Positions 18,379 to 28,381 of a stretch of DNA of 64,000 nucleotides are shown here, piece by piece. Position numbers and translations under genes: made by a program. Each line of letters begins with the position of its first letter. Positions within the stretch are counted from its first letter, which is position 1. The stretch is taken from contig CAKTDA010000001.1 in NCBI GenBank assembly GCA_934541105.1, positions 973,410 through 1,037,409 on the forward strand. The letters run 5' to 3'. Origin of the DNA: an uncultured Luteitalea sp. Lineage in GTDB: Bacteria; Acidobacteriota; Vicinamibacteria; Vicinamibacterales; Vicinamibacteraceae. The notes under the pieces are model-generated. The model saw nothing but the letters and a program-made list of their open reading frames with translations. It was not told the DNA's origin and searched no databases.

Positions 18379-19698
18379 ATGAATCGTCGCGCATTCCTCT
18401 CGTCATCGGCCGCCGTCCTCGCGGCGGCCTCGACCTCCTCCGTCTCGGCTGCGCTGCAGCAGACCCCCGTCGCGAGGAAGCGTCGCTACGCCCTGATCGG
18501 CACCGGCGGCCGCGGCTCCGGGATGTGGGGCCGTGGCGTCGCGCAGAAGTGGGGCGACACCGTGGAGTTCGTCGGGCTCTGCGATCCCAACGAGGCGCGC
18601 GCGAAGGTCGTGCAGGGCATCATCGGCACGTCGTGCCCGACCTTCACCGACTTCGATCGCATGGTGAAGCAGGCCCGGCCCGACCTGCTCGCGGTCACCA
18701 CGGTGGACGCCCACCACGCCGAGTACATCGTGCGTGCCCTCGACCTCGGCATCGACGTCATCAGCGAGAAGCCGATGACCATCGACGAGCAGCAGACGCA
18801 GGCCGTGATCGACGCGGAGAAGCGCAACAACCGCAAGATCATCGTCGGGCACAACATGCGCTTCTCGCCGCCGCACGTGCGCGTGAAGGAGCTGATGATG
18901 ACCGCGCCGGTCGGGCCGATCCGTTCGGTGGACTTCCACTGGTACCTCGACACCAGCCACGGCACCGACTACTTCCGGCGCTGGCACGCCATCAAGGCCA
19001 AGAGCGGTTCGCTGTGGGTCCACAAGGCGACGCACCACTTCGACTACATGAACTGGCTGCTCGACGCCGAGCCCGTGCAGGTGCAGGCTTACGGCGACAT
19101 CAAGCGCTTCGGCACGGCAGGCCCGTTCCGCCACACCAACTGCCGGCCGTGCCCGCACAAGGCGAAGTGCCCCTTCCACTGGGACATGACGAAGTCGGAG
19201 TCCGCCATGCGGCTCTACGGCGACGTCGAGCACGTGGACGGCTACCTGCGTGACGCCTGCGTGTTCAGGCCCGAGGTCACGACCTACGACACGATGAGCG
19301 CCAGCGTGACCTACAGCAACGGCGTGATGATGTCGTACTCGCTCAACGCGTACCTGCCCGTCGAGGGCTACACGATGGCCTTCAACGGCGACCTCGGACG
19401 CATCGAGATCCGCAGCTACGCCAACCAGCCGTGGGACGTGGACACCGACATGGAGGTCCACGTGATCAAGGGCTTCGGCGGCACGCGCACGAAGGTGGAC
19501 ATGCCGATCGGGGAAGGCGAACACGGCGGCGCCGACGACGTGCTCAGGAACCTGATCTTCAGGCGTCCGCAGGTGGCGGCCCACCTCGCGCTCCCCGACT
19601 CCCGCGCCGGCGCGATGTCGTGCCTCACCGGCATCGCCGCCCGTCGGAGCTGCGAGGAGAACCGGCCCATCACCATCGACGGACTGGTACGGTTCTGA
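18379..19698 (+). CDS. Tat-exported Gfo/Idh/MocA-family oxidoreductase 2
   Basis: 439 residues, paralogue of the preceding gene with essentially collinear motifs: twin-arginine signal MNRRAFLSSSAA, Rossmann loop GTGGRGSGMWG (41-51), EKPM (130-133), HKATHHFD (215-222) and the same cysteine insert (Cys255, Cys258, Cys264, His267). The start lies 64 bases after the upstream stop and its last base is shared with the next ATG (TGATG). Keeping two such similar exported enzymes side by side suggests partner subunits or related substrates. No strong ribosome site is visible before the ATG. Confidence 0.92.
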   Translation: MNRRAFLSSSAAVLAAASTSSVSAALQQTPVARKRRYALIGTGGRGSGMWGRGVAQKWGDTVEFVGLCDPNEARAKVVQGIIGTSCPTFTDFDRMVKQARPDLLAVTTVDAHHAEYIVRALDLGIDVISEKPMTIDEQQTQAVIDAEKRNNRKIIVGHNMRFSPPHVRVKELMMTAPVGPIRSVDFHWYLDTSHGTDYFRRWHAIKAKSGSLWVHKATHHFDYMNWLLDAEPVQVQAYGDIKRFGTAGPFRHTNCRPCPHKAKCPFHWDMTKSESAMRLYGDVEHVDGYLRDACVFRPEVTTYDTMSASVTYSNGVMMSYSLNAYLPVEGYTMAFNGDLGRIEIRSYANQPWDVDTDMEVHVIKGFGGTRTKVDMPIGEGEHGGADDVLRNLIFRRPQVAAHLALPDSRAGAMSCLTGIAARRSCEENRPITIDGLVRF

Positions 19699-21125
19699 TG
19701 AGCATCACGCGGCGTTCGTTCGTGTCCTCGGCTGCCGCCGGCGTGGCGGGTGGCCTCGTGACCTCCTCGGCGCACGGCGCAACGGCCAGCGGCGTCCAAC
19801 CCCAGTCGGCGACGAGCCGCAACGGCGTGGCCGGCGCCAACGACCGCATCCGGCTCGGCTTCATCGGCGTCGGCGGCATGGGCCGCTCGCACCTGAACAA
19901 CTTCCAGCAGCACGACGACGTGCAGGTGGTCACGGTGTGCGACGTGTGGGAGGTGAACCGCCTCCGCGCGCAGCGGATGACCGAGCGGCAGAAGACGGGC
20001 GCGGCCGCGGTCGAAGCCGACTACCGCCGCGTCATCGACCGCAAGGACCTCGACGCGGTCGTCGTGGCGACGAGCGACCACTGGCACGCGATCCCGATGA
20101 TCCTCGCCTGCCAGTCCGGCAAGGACGTCTACGTCGAGAAGCCGATCTCGCACAACGTCAAGGAAGGCCGCGCGATGGTGCACGCGGCCCGCACGTTCGA
20201 TCGCGTCGTGCAGGTCGGCACGCAGCAGCGATCGGGCCTGCACTTCCAGGAGGCGATGCGCATCGTCCAGTCGGGTGTGCTCGGCCGGATCCATCGTGTC
20301 CATGCGTGGAACGTCGGCAACGCCGCGCCGGCGGGCCTCGGGCGACCGGCCGACGGGCCTCCGCCGACGGGCCTCGACTGGGACCGGTACCTGGGACCGG
20401 CACCAGTGGTGCCGTTCAACCCGAACCGGTTCATCTTCCAGTTCCGGTGGTTCTGGGACTATGCCGGCGGGATGATGACCGACTGGGGCGTGCACCTGCT
20501 GGACCTCGTGCTGTGGGGCATGAAGCAGGGCGCGCCGAAGACGGTGTATGCGGTTGGCGGCAACTTCGTGCTCGACGACAACCGCGAGACGCCAGACACG
20601 ATCGACGCGGTCTACGAGTTCCCCGGCTTCGTCTGCACCTACAGCAACCGCACCGGCAATGCCTACAACGGCGCCGGACGCGGCTATGGCGTCGAGTTCT
20701 ACGGCACCGACGGCACGCTCTTCCTCGATCGCGGCGGCTTCGAGGTGATCCCGGAGACGGCCGGCAGCACGGAGGCGCCCACGCCGTCGTACCTCGCCGA
20801 GCAGGAATCCACACCGCCGGTGTGGAAGCGGGAGTGGCGCGGCGCCTCGAAGGCGCGCACCGAGGGCATGCGCGCGCCGACCTCTGATCAGAACCTCTCG
20901 CACATCCGCAACTTCCTCGACTGCATGCGATCGCGCACGCGGCCCAACTCCGACATCGAGCTCGGGCACCTCTCGACGGCAATGTGCCTGCTCGGCAACG
21001 TCTCCTATCGCACCGGGCACAAGCTGACATACGACGCCGCCACCGAGACGTGCGTGGACGACCCGAAGGCGAACGCGCTGCTCACGCGAGAGTACCGCGC
21101 GCCCTACACCCTTCCTGCCGTTTGA
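19698..21125 (+). CDS. Tat-exported Gfo/Idh/MocA-family oxidoreductase 3
   Basis: 475 residues; the ATG shares one base with the upstream stop codon, so the genes are coupled. The N-terminus MSITRRSFVSSAAAG is a Tat signal, followed by GFIGVGGMGRSH (54-65) and EKP (147-149). It belongs to a different subgroup from the two preceding paralogues: it lacks their cysteine insert, and its central part, with the WFWDYAGGMMTDWGVHLLDLVLW region, matches the Tat-exported dehydrogenases common in Bacteroidetes, Planctomycetes and Acidobacteriota. Probably a periplasmic sugar-oxidising enzyme, possibly forming a 3-keto sugar. The substrate is not known. Confidence 0.92.
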   Translation: MSITRRSFVSSAAAGVAGGLVTSSAHGATASGVQPQSATSRNGVAGANDRIRLGFIGVGGMGRSHLNNFQQHDDVQVVTVCDVWEVNRLRAQRMTERQKTGAAAVEADYRRVIDRKDLDAVVVATSDHWHAIPMILACQSGKDVYVEKPISHNVKEGRAMVHAARTFDRVVQVGTQQRSGLHFQEAMRIVQSGVLGRIHRVHAWNVGNAAPAGLGRPADGPPPTGLDWDRYLGPAPVVPFNPNRFIFQFRWFWDYAGGMMTDWGVHLLDLVLWGMKQGAPKTVYAVGGNFVLDDNRETPDTIDAVYEFPGFVCTYSNRTGNAYNGAGRGYGVEFYGTDGTLFLDRGGFEVIPETAGSTEAPTPSYLAEQESTPPVWKREWRGASKARTEGMRAPTSDQNLSHIRNFLDCMRSRTRPNSDIELGHLSTAMCLLGNVSYRTGHKLTYDAATETCVDDPKANALLTREYRAPYTLPAV

Positions 21126-21158
21126 CCTGCAGGCAGCAGGCCATCGAGACCCCCACGA

Positions 21159-22595
<1,437 letters not shown>

Positions 22596-22602
22596 GGTCT
22601 CG

Positions 22603-23811
22603 ATGCAGAACGACTCCCCGAACCGCGGACAGGTCACCGCGGCGATGACGGCCTTCGCGGCGCTCTTCTCCGCCGTCGGCATCGGCCTCTACGGCCTCAC
22701 GTTCTTCTACGACTTCTTCGTCGAGGACTACGGCTGGACGCGCCAGCAGGTCACGTCCGGCAACGCGTACGCGAAGCTGCTGATCGGGCCGCTCTTCGGG
22801 TACCTCGCGGGCTGGCTCATCGATCGCTACGGGCCGCGCCGCCTCCTGCTCGTCGGCATCATCATGGCCGGCGGGGCGATGGTCGGCCTCGGGTACGTCT
22901 CGACGCTCGCCGGGTTCTACCTGTTCTACATCTTCAACGCGCTCGGCTACGTGTTCGGCGGGCCGCTGCCGGTGCAGGTGCTGCTCTCCCGCTGGTTCAC
23001 CACCGCGCGCGGCAAGGCCATGGGGTTTGCCTACCTCGGCATCGGCATCGGCGGCACCGTCGTGCCCGGCCTCGCCTACTGGCTGACGATGACGTTCGGC
23101 TGGAACCGGGCGATGCAGATCCTCGGGCTGTTGATGATCGCCATCGCCTGGCCGCTGGCCTGGGTGGTGCGCGACGCGCCCCCGGAGTTCACGGCGGCCC
23201 AGACGGCGCGGCCCTCGGTGCCCATCGGCGACGTGCTCCGCAACCCCGCGTTCTACCTGCTGCTCGTCGGCTCGATGTGCTCGATCGGCGCGGTCGGCGG
23301 CACCATGCAGAACCTGAAGCTGTACCTGAGCCTCGATCATCCGTACGGGCAGGGCGAGATCGCGCGCATCCTGTCGCTCGTGCTCGCCGGCAGCATCATC
23401 GGGCGCCTGCTCATGGGATGGCTTGCCGACAGATGGGCGCGCAAGCACGTGATGCTGCTCATCTACGTGATCGTGGCGGCGTCGATCCCGCTGCTGTTCT
23501 TCGCCGACTCGTGGACGATGCTGCACCTGTTCGCGCTGCTCTTCGGCATCGGCCTCGGCGGCGACTACATGATCATTCCGCTGATGGCCGCCGACCTCTT
23601 TGGCGTGCAGCGCCTCGGGCGCGTGATGGGCTTCGTCCTCACCGCCGACGGCCTTGCCGAAGCGGTGTCGCCCATGGTCGTGGCCGGCCTGCGGGATCGG
23701 ATGGGGAGCTATCGCCCCGGCTTCCTGCTGCTCATCACGCTCGCCGCCCTCGGCGCGGCTGCCGTTGCGCTGCTGCCGCGGAAACAGGATGGTGGACATG
23801 CGTCGCCGTGA
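22603..23811 (+). CDS. MFS transporter (oxalate/formate or monocarboxylate-like)
   Basis: 402 residues, about twelve membrane segments in two halves of six. The loop between segments 2 and 3 is GWLIDRYGPRRLL, matching the MFS D-R/K-G-R-R signature, and the second half repeats it as GWLADRWARKHVM. Overall it resembles the OxlT/monocarboxylate group. It lies 7 bases after the flavin oxidoreductase gene and overlaps the following gene by 14. It most likely moves the product of the periplasmic oxidoreductases across the inner membrane; the direction and solute are inference. Confidence 0.9.
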   Translation: MQNDSPNRGQVTAAMTAFAALFSAVGIGLYGLTFFYDFFVEDYGWTRQQVTSGNAYAKLLIGPLFGYLAGWLIDRYGPRRLLLVGIIMAGGAMVGLGYVSTLAGFYLFYIFNALGYVFGGPLPVQVLLSRWFTTARGKAMGFAYLGIGIGGTVVPGLAYWLTMTFGWNRAMQILGLLMIAIAWPLAWVVRDAPPEFTAAQTARPSVPIGDVLRNPAFYLLLVGSMCSIGAVGGTMQNLKLYLSLDHPYGQGEIARILSLVLAGSIIGRLLMGWLADRWARKHVMLLIYVIVAASIPLLFFADSWTMLHLFALLFGIGLGGDYMIIPLMAADLFGVQRLGRVMGFVLTADGLAEAVSPMVVAGLRDRMGSYRPGFLLLITLAALGAAAVALLPRKQDGGHASP

Positions 23812-25129
23812 CTTCATTCGTTCGACCGTGATTGCCGGCGCTGCCGCGGGCATCGGACACGGGACCGCCGACGCCGTCGAGGCGTCCGGCACCACACAGG
23901 CGCCCGCCTCCGATCGCCTGCGGCTCGGCTTCATCGGCACCGGTGCACGTGCCCACCAGTTGATCGACGCCTGCCTGGCGCTACCCGGGCTCGAGGTCGT
24001 GTCGCTCTGCGACGCCTACACGGGACGCGCGGAACGGGCAAGGCAGCGCAGCGGCGGCAAGGCGTCGATCGTCGCCGACTACCGCGCCGTGCTCGACGAC
24101 CGCAACGTGGACGCCGTGTTCATCGTCACGCCGGATCACTGGCACAAGGCCATGTCGATTGCCGCCGTGGACGCCGGCAAGGACGTGTATCTCGAGAAGC
24201 CGATGACGTACGCGCTCGACGAGGGCCCGGCCATCATCGCCGCCGTCGATCGCACCAGGCGCATCCTGCAGGTGGGCAGCCAGGGTCCGAGCTCGGCGCA
24301 GGAACGCACGGCGCGCGACATCGTCAGGAGCGGCCGGCTCGGGCAGATCACGCTCGTGCGCGCGGCGTTCAACCGCAACTCCGCGGGCGGCGCGTGGCTG
24401 TACCCGATTCCGCCCGACGCCAACGAGCGGACTGTCGACTGGACGCAGTTCCTCGGGCCGGCGCCAAGGCGTCCATTCAGCCTCGAGCGGTTCTTCCGGT
24501 GGCGCTGCTACTGGGACTACTCGGGCGGCCTGGCCACCGACCTGTTCGTGCACCTCGCGACGACGATCCACCACGTGCTCGGCGTGGACGCGCCTTCGCG
24601 GGTCATCGCGTCTGGCGCGACGCATCGGTGGAAGGACACCCACGAGGTGCCCGACACGATCGACGCAGTGCTCACCTATCCGCAGGGATTCACCGTCACG
24701 CTCGGCTGCACGCTGAACAGCACCGGCGGCGAGCAGGGCGTGCACATCCACGGCACGAAGGGCACGCTGCATCTCGTGGACGGCGAGATCCGGTTCGAGG
24801 GCGAGCACGCCGGGGAGAACAACAGGTGGGTCGTGCGCTCGTGGCCCGAGGCGCTCGAGCGCGCGTACTACGCCGACCCCAAGGTGCAGGAGCGCGAGAG
24901 CCCGTTCCTGCAACCGCAGCAGACGCTGCCCGCCGGGGAGCACTGGCGGATCCGCGGCGAGAGCGAGGACGTCGCGCACGTGCGGACCTTCGTCGAGGCG
25001 GTCAGGTCACGACGCCAGCCGCTCGAGGACGCGCGCTTCGGCCATCGCGCCGCCGCCTGTGCGCACATGGTCAACACGTCGATCCGCGAGGGCCGGGTGG
25101 TGAAGTGGAAGGCAGGCAGCGACGAGTAA
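23798..25129 (+). CDS. Tat-exported Gfo/Idh/MocA-family oxidoreductase 4
   Basis: 443 residues from the ATG at 23798 (AGGA and GGTGG just ahead); an ATG nine bases earlier is possible. MRRRDFIRSTVIAG is a Tat signal. GFIGTGARAHQ (44-54) is the nucleotide loop, and DVYLEKPM gives EKP at 133-135. It is nearer to oxidoreductase 3 than to 1 and 2 and lacks the cysteine insert. It overlaps the MFS gene by 14 bases and is the last gene of the unit; an A+T-rich hairpin overlaps its stop codon. Substrate unknown. Confidence 0.92.
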   Translation: MRRRDFIRSTVIAGAAAGIGHGTADAVEASGTTQAPASDRLRLGFIGTGARAHQLIDACLALPGLEVVSLCDAYTGRAERARQRSGGKASIVADYRAVLDDRNVDAVFIVTPDHWHKAMSIAAVDAGKDVYLEKPMTYALDEGPAIIAAVDRTRRILQVGSQGPSSAQERTARDIVRSGRLGQITLVRAAFNRNSAGGAWLYPIPPDANERTVDWTQFLGPAPRRPFSLERFFRWRCYWDYSGGLATDLFVHLATTIHHVLGVDAPSRVIASGATHRWKDTHEVPDTIDAVLTYPQGFTVTLGCTLNSTGGEQGVHIHGTKGTLHLVDGEIRFEGEHAGENNRWVVRSWPEALERAYYADPKVQERESPFLQPQQTLPAGEHWRIRGESEDVAHVRTFVEAVRSRRQPLEDARFGHRAAACAHMVNTSIREGRVVKWKAGSDE

Positions 25130-25159
25130 TTGGAAATTCGAGTTCTGAAATTTCCCAAT
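25129..25159. terminator. Probable bidirectional terminator hairpin
   Basis: The arm ATTGGAAATT (25129-25138) pairs with AATTTCCCAAT (25149-25159) with one bulged base, around a 10-base loop. It begins in the stop codon of oxidoreductase 4 and lies 12 bases from the end of the convergent propeller gene. There is no T-run, so the terminator call rests on position. Confidence 0.5.
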
Positions 25160-25171
25160 CGGCCGATCTTC

Positions 25172-26191
25172 TCAAAGGAGTGGCGCGTTGGCCTTGAACA
25201 CCAGAAGGCCGTCGAAGCTTGCGTACGCGAAATATAGCGCCCCATTCGGGCCGGCGCCGAACAGCATTCCCTTCCGGGGCAGTGCCCACTGCTCTGCGAC
25301 GCGGTAGTCTGGTGACACACGTTCGACGTAGCTTTGTCCCGTATGCTCTCTCCGCTTGTTGACTTGCACGACGAGACTCCCGTCCGGCCTCATCGCGCAA
25401 CCAATGATCGACTCATCCTCTACGACTCGACCCGGGAGGAGTGGGACACGCGATCGCGAAAAGTCATCATCATCGCGGCGCCAGACACGTCGCAGTTCAC
25501 CTGACTGATCGAACTCGGCTACGGTGTAGTCCTGGGTCTGCACATGGATGACGCCGCTGTCACCCGACCGCTGGAACAAGGGCGTCACAATCGACTTGTT
25601 GCCGTTCCCGCGGCCTGGTCTCGGCAAGAACATTCCCAACGCCGCCCCGATTCTCCCGTCGTCGGCAAGTGGCGCCGCCACTCCACCGGTCATTCCCCCA
25701 GACAGAATCCACGCTCCGGATCCGAGCACCTTCAAGCCCGCCAATGGCATGTCCGTCGATGGCAGCCGCACACGACGACTCTCCGTAAGGGTGGTCGCGT
25801 CCAGCACCACGGCTTCGAACGCACCGTCGTACCGAAGCACGTGAACCGCTCCGCTGCTGCAGTCTACGCTCCGCGTGCCCGCCAGCGGCCAGAACTCGGC
25901 GGCGATCGTTATCTGGCCCGTCGGATCGATACGATACCAAGTCGCTGGAGCAGAGTACGCGATGACACTCCCGTCATCGCACGCGGCGAAACGGAAGAAG
26001 CCTGAAGGTGTCGCTGGCCCCAGCGTTGTCACCCATTCGGTTGAGAGTACGGGAATCGAGGGCGACGGGGCTTCGCTCACGCTGGCCGTCACACGCATTG
26101 ATCCAGGGTGCAACACCAACGTCAGAAGGAGAGCGCCGAGCCTCGATACACGGCTGGCACAGCCGCTGGTAGCAGATCCAGATGTACGCAT
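25172..26191 (-). CDS. Secreted protein of unknown function, propeller-like
   Basis: 339 residues from the ATG at 26191, which has GGAGG eight bases upstream; the frame stays open to 26407, but that part runs through the cysteine-rich gene. A signal peptide is likely (RLGALLLTLVLHPGSM). The mature part has repeating strands that look like propeller blades, such as CDDGSVIAYSAPATWYRIDPTGQ, VAEFDQSGELRRVW, and MRPDGSLVVQV, resembling 6-bladed propeller lipoproteins, but I do not recognise a family. The start lies inside the 14-cysteine gene, overlapping it by 218 bases. GC is visibly lower than in the flanks. Possibly a binding partner of the cysteine-rich protein. Confidence 0.7.
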   Translation of the reverse strand: MRTSGSATSGCASRVSRLGALLLTLVLHPGSMRVTASVSEAPSPSIPVLSTEWVTTLGPATPSGFFRFAACDDGSVIAYSAPATWYRIDPTGQITIAAEFWPLAGTRSVDCSSGAVHVLRYDGAFEAVVLDATTLTESRRVRLPSTDMPLAGLKVLGSGAWILSGGMTGGVAAPLADDGRIGAALGMFLPRPGRGNGNKSIVTPLFQRSGDSGVIHVQTQDYTVAEFDQSGELRRVWRRDDDDFSRSRVPLLPGRVVEDESIIGCAMRPDGSLVVQVNKRREHTGQSYVERVSPDYRVAEQWALPRKGMLFGAGPNGALYFAYASFDGLLVFKANAPLL

Positions 26192-26480
26192 AGTCACCGC
26201 CTCCACAGTTGCACCAAGCCGAGAACGTCCAACAATCCGTGCAGGGCCGACAACTCGCCCCGTCGCATGTCGGAGGATTCGACACACAGTTCTCGGAAAT
26301 GCAGCTGTATGTCGAGCCAGACCAGCAGTAGTCGAAGCCAGACGACGAACATGCCATCGCGTTGCCGTTGCAGGTTTCCTGCGCGTTCGCCGGCCAGGCC
26401 AGCACACCGATTGAGAGCGCAGTTACTGCGATTACCCACGCGACCTTCCCGCGAAGCCTCTTCGGGCGAATATGAGTCAT
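25974..26480 (-). CDS. Secreted cysteine-rich small protein, unknown family
   Basis: 168 residues from the ATG at 26480, with AGGAG five bases ahead. A signal peptide MTHIRPKRLRGKVAWVIAV is followed by cleavage after ANA (about 33). Residues 37-111 hold fourteen cysteines (37, 44, 52, 60, 65, 72, 77, 80, 83, 90, 92, 103, 108, 111), a density typical of disulfide-stabilised secreted proteins; a metal-binding role is possible too. After Cys111 the sequence turns low in cysteine and overlaps the propeller gene in another frame, so the true C-terminus may be shorter; the third frame has a stop at 26122-26124 that a one-base slip would reach. I do not recognise a family. Confidence 0.6.
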   Translation of the reverse strand: MTHIRPKRLRGKVAWVIAVTALSIGVLAWPANAQETCNGNAMACSSSGFDYCWSGSTYSCISENCVSNPPTCDGASCRPCTDCWTFSAWCNCGGGDYAYIWICYQRLCQPCIEARRSPSDVGVAPWINACDGQRERSPVALDSRTLNRMGDNAGASDTFRLLPFRRVR

Positions 26481-26553
26481 CAGCTCTCCTGCAATTCGGA
26501 GAATTCGCCAACCGACGTACTCGCGGCGTCTAATGAGTTGTCGTATCAAGGTC

Positions 26554-26582
26554 ACCCTACCGGAATGGTCTTCTTGCGTCAA
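26554..26582 (-). promoter_or_regulatory. Putative promoter of cysteine-rich/propeller gene pair
   Basis: On the minus strand, TTGACG (26582-26577), a 17-base spacer and TAGGGT (26559-26554). Five of six bases match the -35 consensus; the -10 keeps the T, A and final T. Transcription from near 26547 would give a leader of about 65 bases to the ATG at 26480. Confidence 0.45.
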
Positions 26583-26601
26583 CACTTGCAAGGTCGGCCA
26601 T

Positions 26602-27561
26602 CTACAGCAGCCGCGCGAGTACGCCCCACATCGCATACGCGAGGCGGCGACGCTGGTGACGCGCGATTGCGCCGTTCCAGAACGGGCCCTCCACCACCTC
26701 GACGCCCGGGGGCATGTCGCCGAGCGGCAGCGGGTGCTTGTGCTCGGCGGCATAGCGTTCGAGCACGTCTGTCGGCGGGCGTGATGCGTTGAAGAGCACC
26801 GTGTCCACCGGTCGGCCGATGACGTCGCCGATCCGGCGCACCGCATCGGCGGCCGTGAACTGGCACATGCCGCGTCCCTCGGTGAGGAGGTTGGCGACGA
26901 GCACCACCGGCCCCTGCACCTGCGCCACGGCCTCGCGGACGCCATCGACGAGCAGTGGCGGCACGAGGCTCGTGTAGAAGCTGCCCGGCCCGATGATGAC
27001 CGCGTCGGCGCGGCCGATCGCGTCGCGCGCCGCCGGGTGGATCGTCACCGCCGGCGAGAGCCAGATGCGGCGGATGAACCGCCCTTCTGCCTGCAGCGCG
27101 TCCACTTCCACTTCCCCGCTCGTCGTCGAGCCGTCGTCGTACTCGGCGCAGACGCTTGCGCGCTCCGTGCTGATCGGCCACACGTAGCCGCGGCACCCGA
27201 GCACGGCGCGCAGCCCGTCGACCGCCGCCTGGAAGTCGCCGCTGAACTGCTCCATCATCGAGAGCAGCAGGTTGCCGCCGGTGTGGCCCCCGAGCCGCCG
27301 GTGCTCGAGCGTCGGCAGGCGCGTCAGGAGCACGCGGCGCGCTTCGCCTTCGTCGCGGGCCAGGGCCAACGCACATTTCAGGACGTCGCCCGGCGGCAGT
27401 ACGCCGAGCTCGTCGCGCAGCACGCCCGAACTGCCGCCGCTGTCGAACATCGTGACGATGGCGTGCAGCTGCAGCCAGGGATTGGCCTTCAGGCCGCCCA
27501 GCAGGCTCGGCAATCCCGTGCCGCCGCCCAGGCAGGCCACATGCAGCTCACGCAAACGCAC
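26602..27561 (-). CDS. YvcK/CofD-like gluconeogenesis-factor protein
   Basis: 319 residues, GTG start at 27561. CLGGGTG (10-16) and FDSGGSSGVLRDELG (39-53) are the conserved nucleotide/phosphate-binding motifs of the YvcK/CofD family, and the mid-region DAVIIGPGSFYTSLVPPL is also typical. Bacterial YvcK proteins bind UDP-sugars and are needed for growth on gluconeogenic carbon and for cell-wall balance; CofD itself makes coenzyme F420 and is a less likely match. It usually sits by rapZ and whiA, which are absent here. A heptanucleotide array separates it from the divergent gene. Confidence 0.88.
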   Translation of the reverse strand: MRLRELHVACLGGGTGLPSLLGGLKANPWLQLHAIVTMFDSGGSSGVLRDELGVLPPGDVLKCALALARDEGEARRVLLTRLPTLEHRRLGGHTGGNLLLSMMEQFSGDFQAAVDGLRAVLGCRGYVWPISTERASVCAEYDDGSTTSGEVEVDALQAEGRFIRRIWLSPAVTIHPAARDAIGRADAVIIGPGSFYTSLVPPLLVDGVREAVAQVQGPVVLVANLLTEGRGMCQFTAADAVRRIGDVIGRPVDTVLFNASRPPTDVLERYAAEHKHPLPLGDMPPGVEVVEGPFWNGAIARHQRRRLAYAMWGVLARLL

Positions 27562-27586
27562 GGGGCCGATTGTGACACGCCTCGAC

Positions 27587-27635
27587 TCGTACTTCAGACT
27601 CGTACTTTCGACTTCCGACTTCCGACTTCTGACTT
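27587..27635. repeat. Heptanucleotide array (seven units)
   Basis: Seven consecutive 7-base units drifting from TCGTACT through CGTACTT and TCGACTT to CCGACTT (twice) and CTGACTT. It occupies the space between the divergent YvcK-like gene and the gene at 27653, so it overlaps where both promoters should be. Confidence 0.8.
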
Positions 27636-27652
27636 CCCGTTAGAATCCCCCC

Positions 27653-28381
27653 ATGACGGCGTTGCAGGCGGCAGGCACCCTGGCCGACGACCTGGCCAGC
27701 ATCTTCGGCGGGCGGCTCCGGGCGGTGCTCGTCTATGGCGCGCACGCGCGCCCTCATCCGCGGGCCGTCAAGGCACCGGTGCAGACGCTCGCGCTCGTGG
27801 ACGCTGTCGAGTACGGCGATCTCGCCGCAGCCGCCGAGCGATCCGCCGTGTGGCAGGCTCGCGGTCTCGACATGCCGCTGCTGCTGCCCGACCACGAGTT
27901 CCGGCACAGCCTCGACGCGTTCCCGCTCGAGTACGGCGACATCATCACGCACCACATCCTGCTGCGCGGGGACGACCCGTTCGGAGGCATTGCGGTCGCC
28001 CCGGAGGACCTCCGCCGGGCCTGTGAAGTGAAGATCCGCGCGCACGCGATTCACCTGCGCGAGGGCTTCCTCGTCGCGGGACAGCGTCCGCGCGCGATCG
28101 CCGAACTCGTCGTGGCGTCCGCCGGGCCGTTCGCGTCGCTCGTGGAGACGTTCGCGCGCCTCACGGGCGCGCCGCCGCAGAGCCCGCCCGATGCGCTGGC
28201 CGCGCACGTGGGCCGGGTCGCGGCGCTCGACGCCACCCTGATCGGCCGCGTGCTCGCACTCGAGGAAGAGAACACGATCGATCCGGCCGATGCCGTGCAC
28301 CTCTACCCGCCGTACCTGGATCTCGTGCACGCGCTCGTCGGGATCATCGACGCATGGAACGCGGAGGGCACGCGGGCGTGA
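27653..28381 (+). CDS. Conserved hypothetical protein, weakly nucleotidyltransferase-like
   Basis: 242 residues, ATG at 27653. The N-terminal part reads LRAVLVYGAHARPHP followed by an LALVDAV strand, which recalls a nucleotidyltransferase fold, but the G-S and D-x-D residues are not evident, so catalysis is doubtful. The C-terminal half (ACEVKIRAHAIHLREGFLVAG onward) is predicted helical. No signal peptide or membrane segment. It overlaps the TPM gene by GTGA and heads a run of envelope-linked genes. I do not recognise a characterised family. Confidence 0.75.
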   Translation: MTALQAAGTLADDLASIFGGRLRAVLVYGAHARPHPRAVKAPVQTLALVDAVEYGDLAAAAERSAVWQARGLDMPLLLPDHEFRHSLDAFPLEYGDIITHHILLRGDDPFGGIAVAPEDLRRACEVKIRAHAIHLREGFLVAGQRPRAIAELVVASAGPFASLVETFARLTGAPPQSPPDALAAHVGRVAALDATLIGRVLALEEENTIDPADAVHLYPPYLDLVHALVGIIDAWNAEGTRA

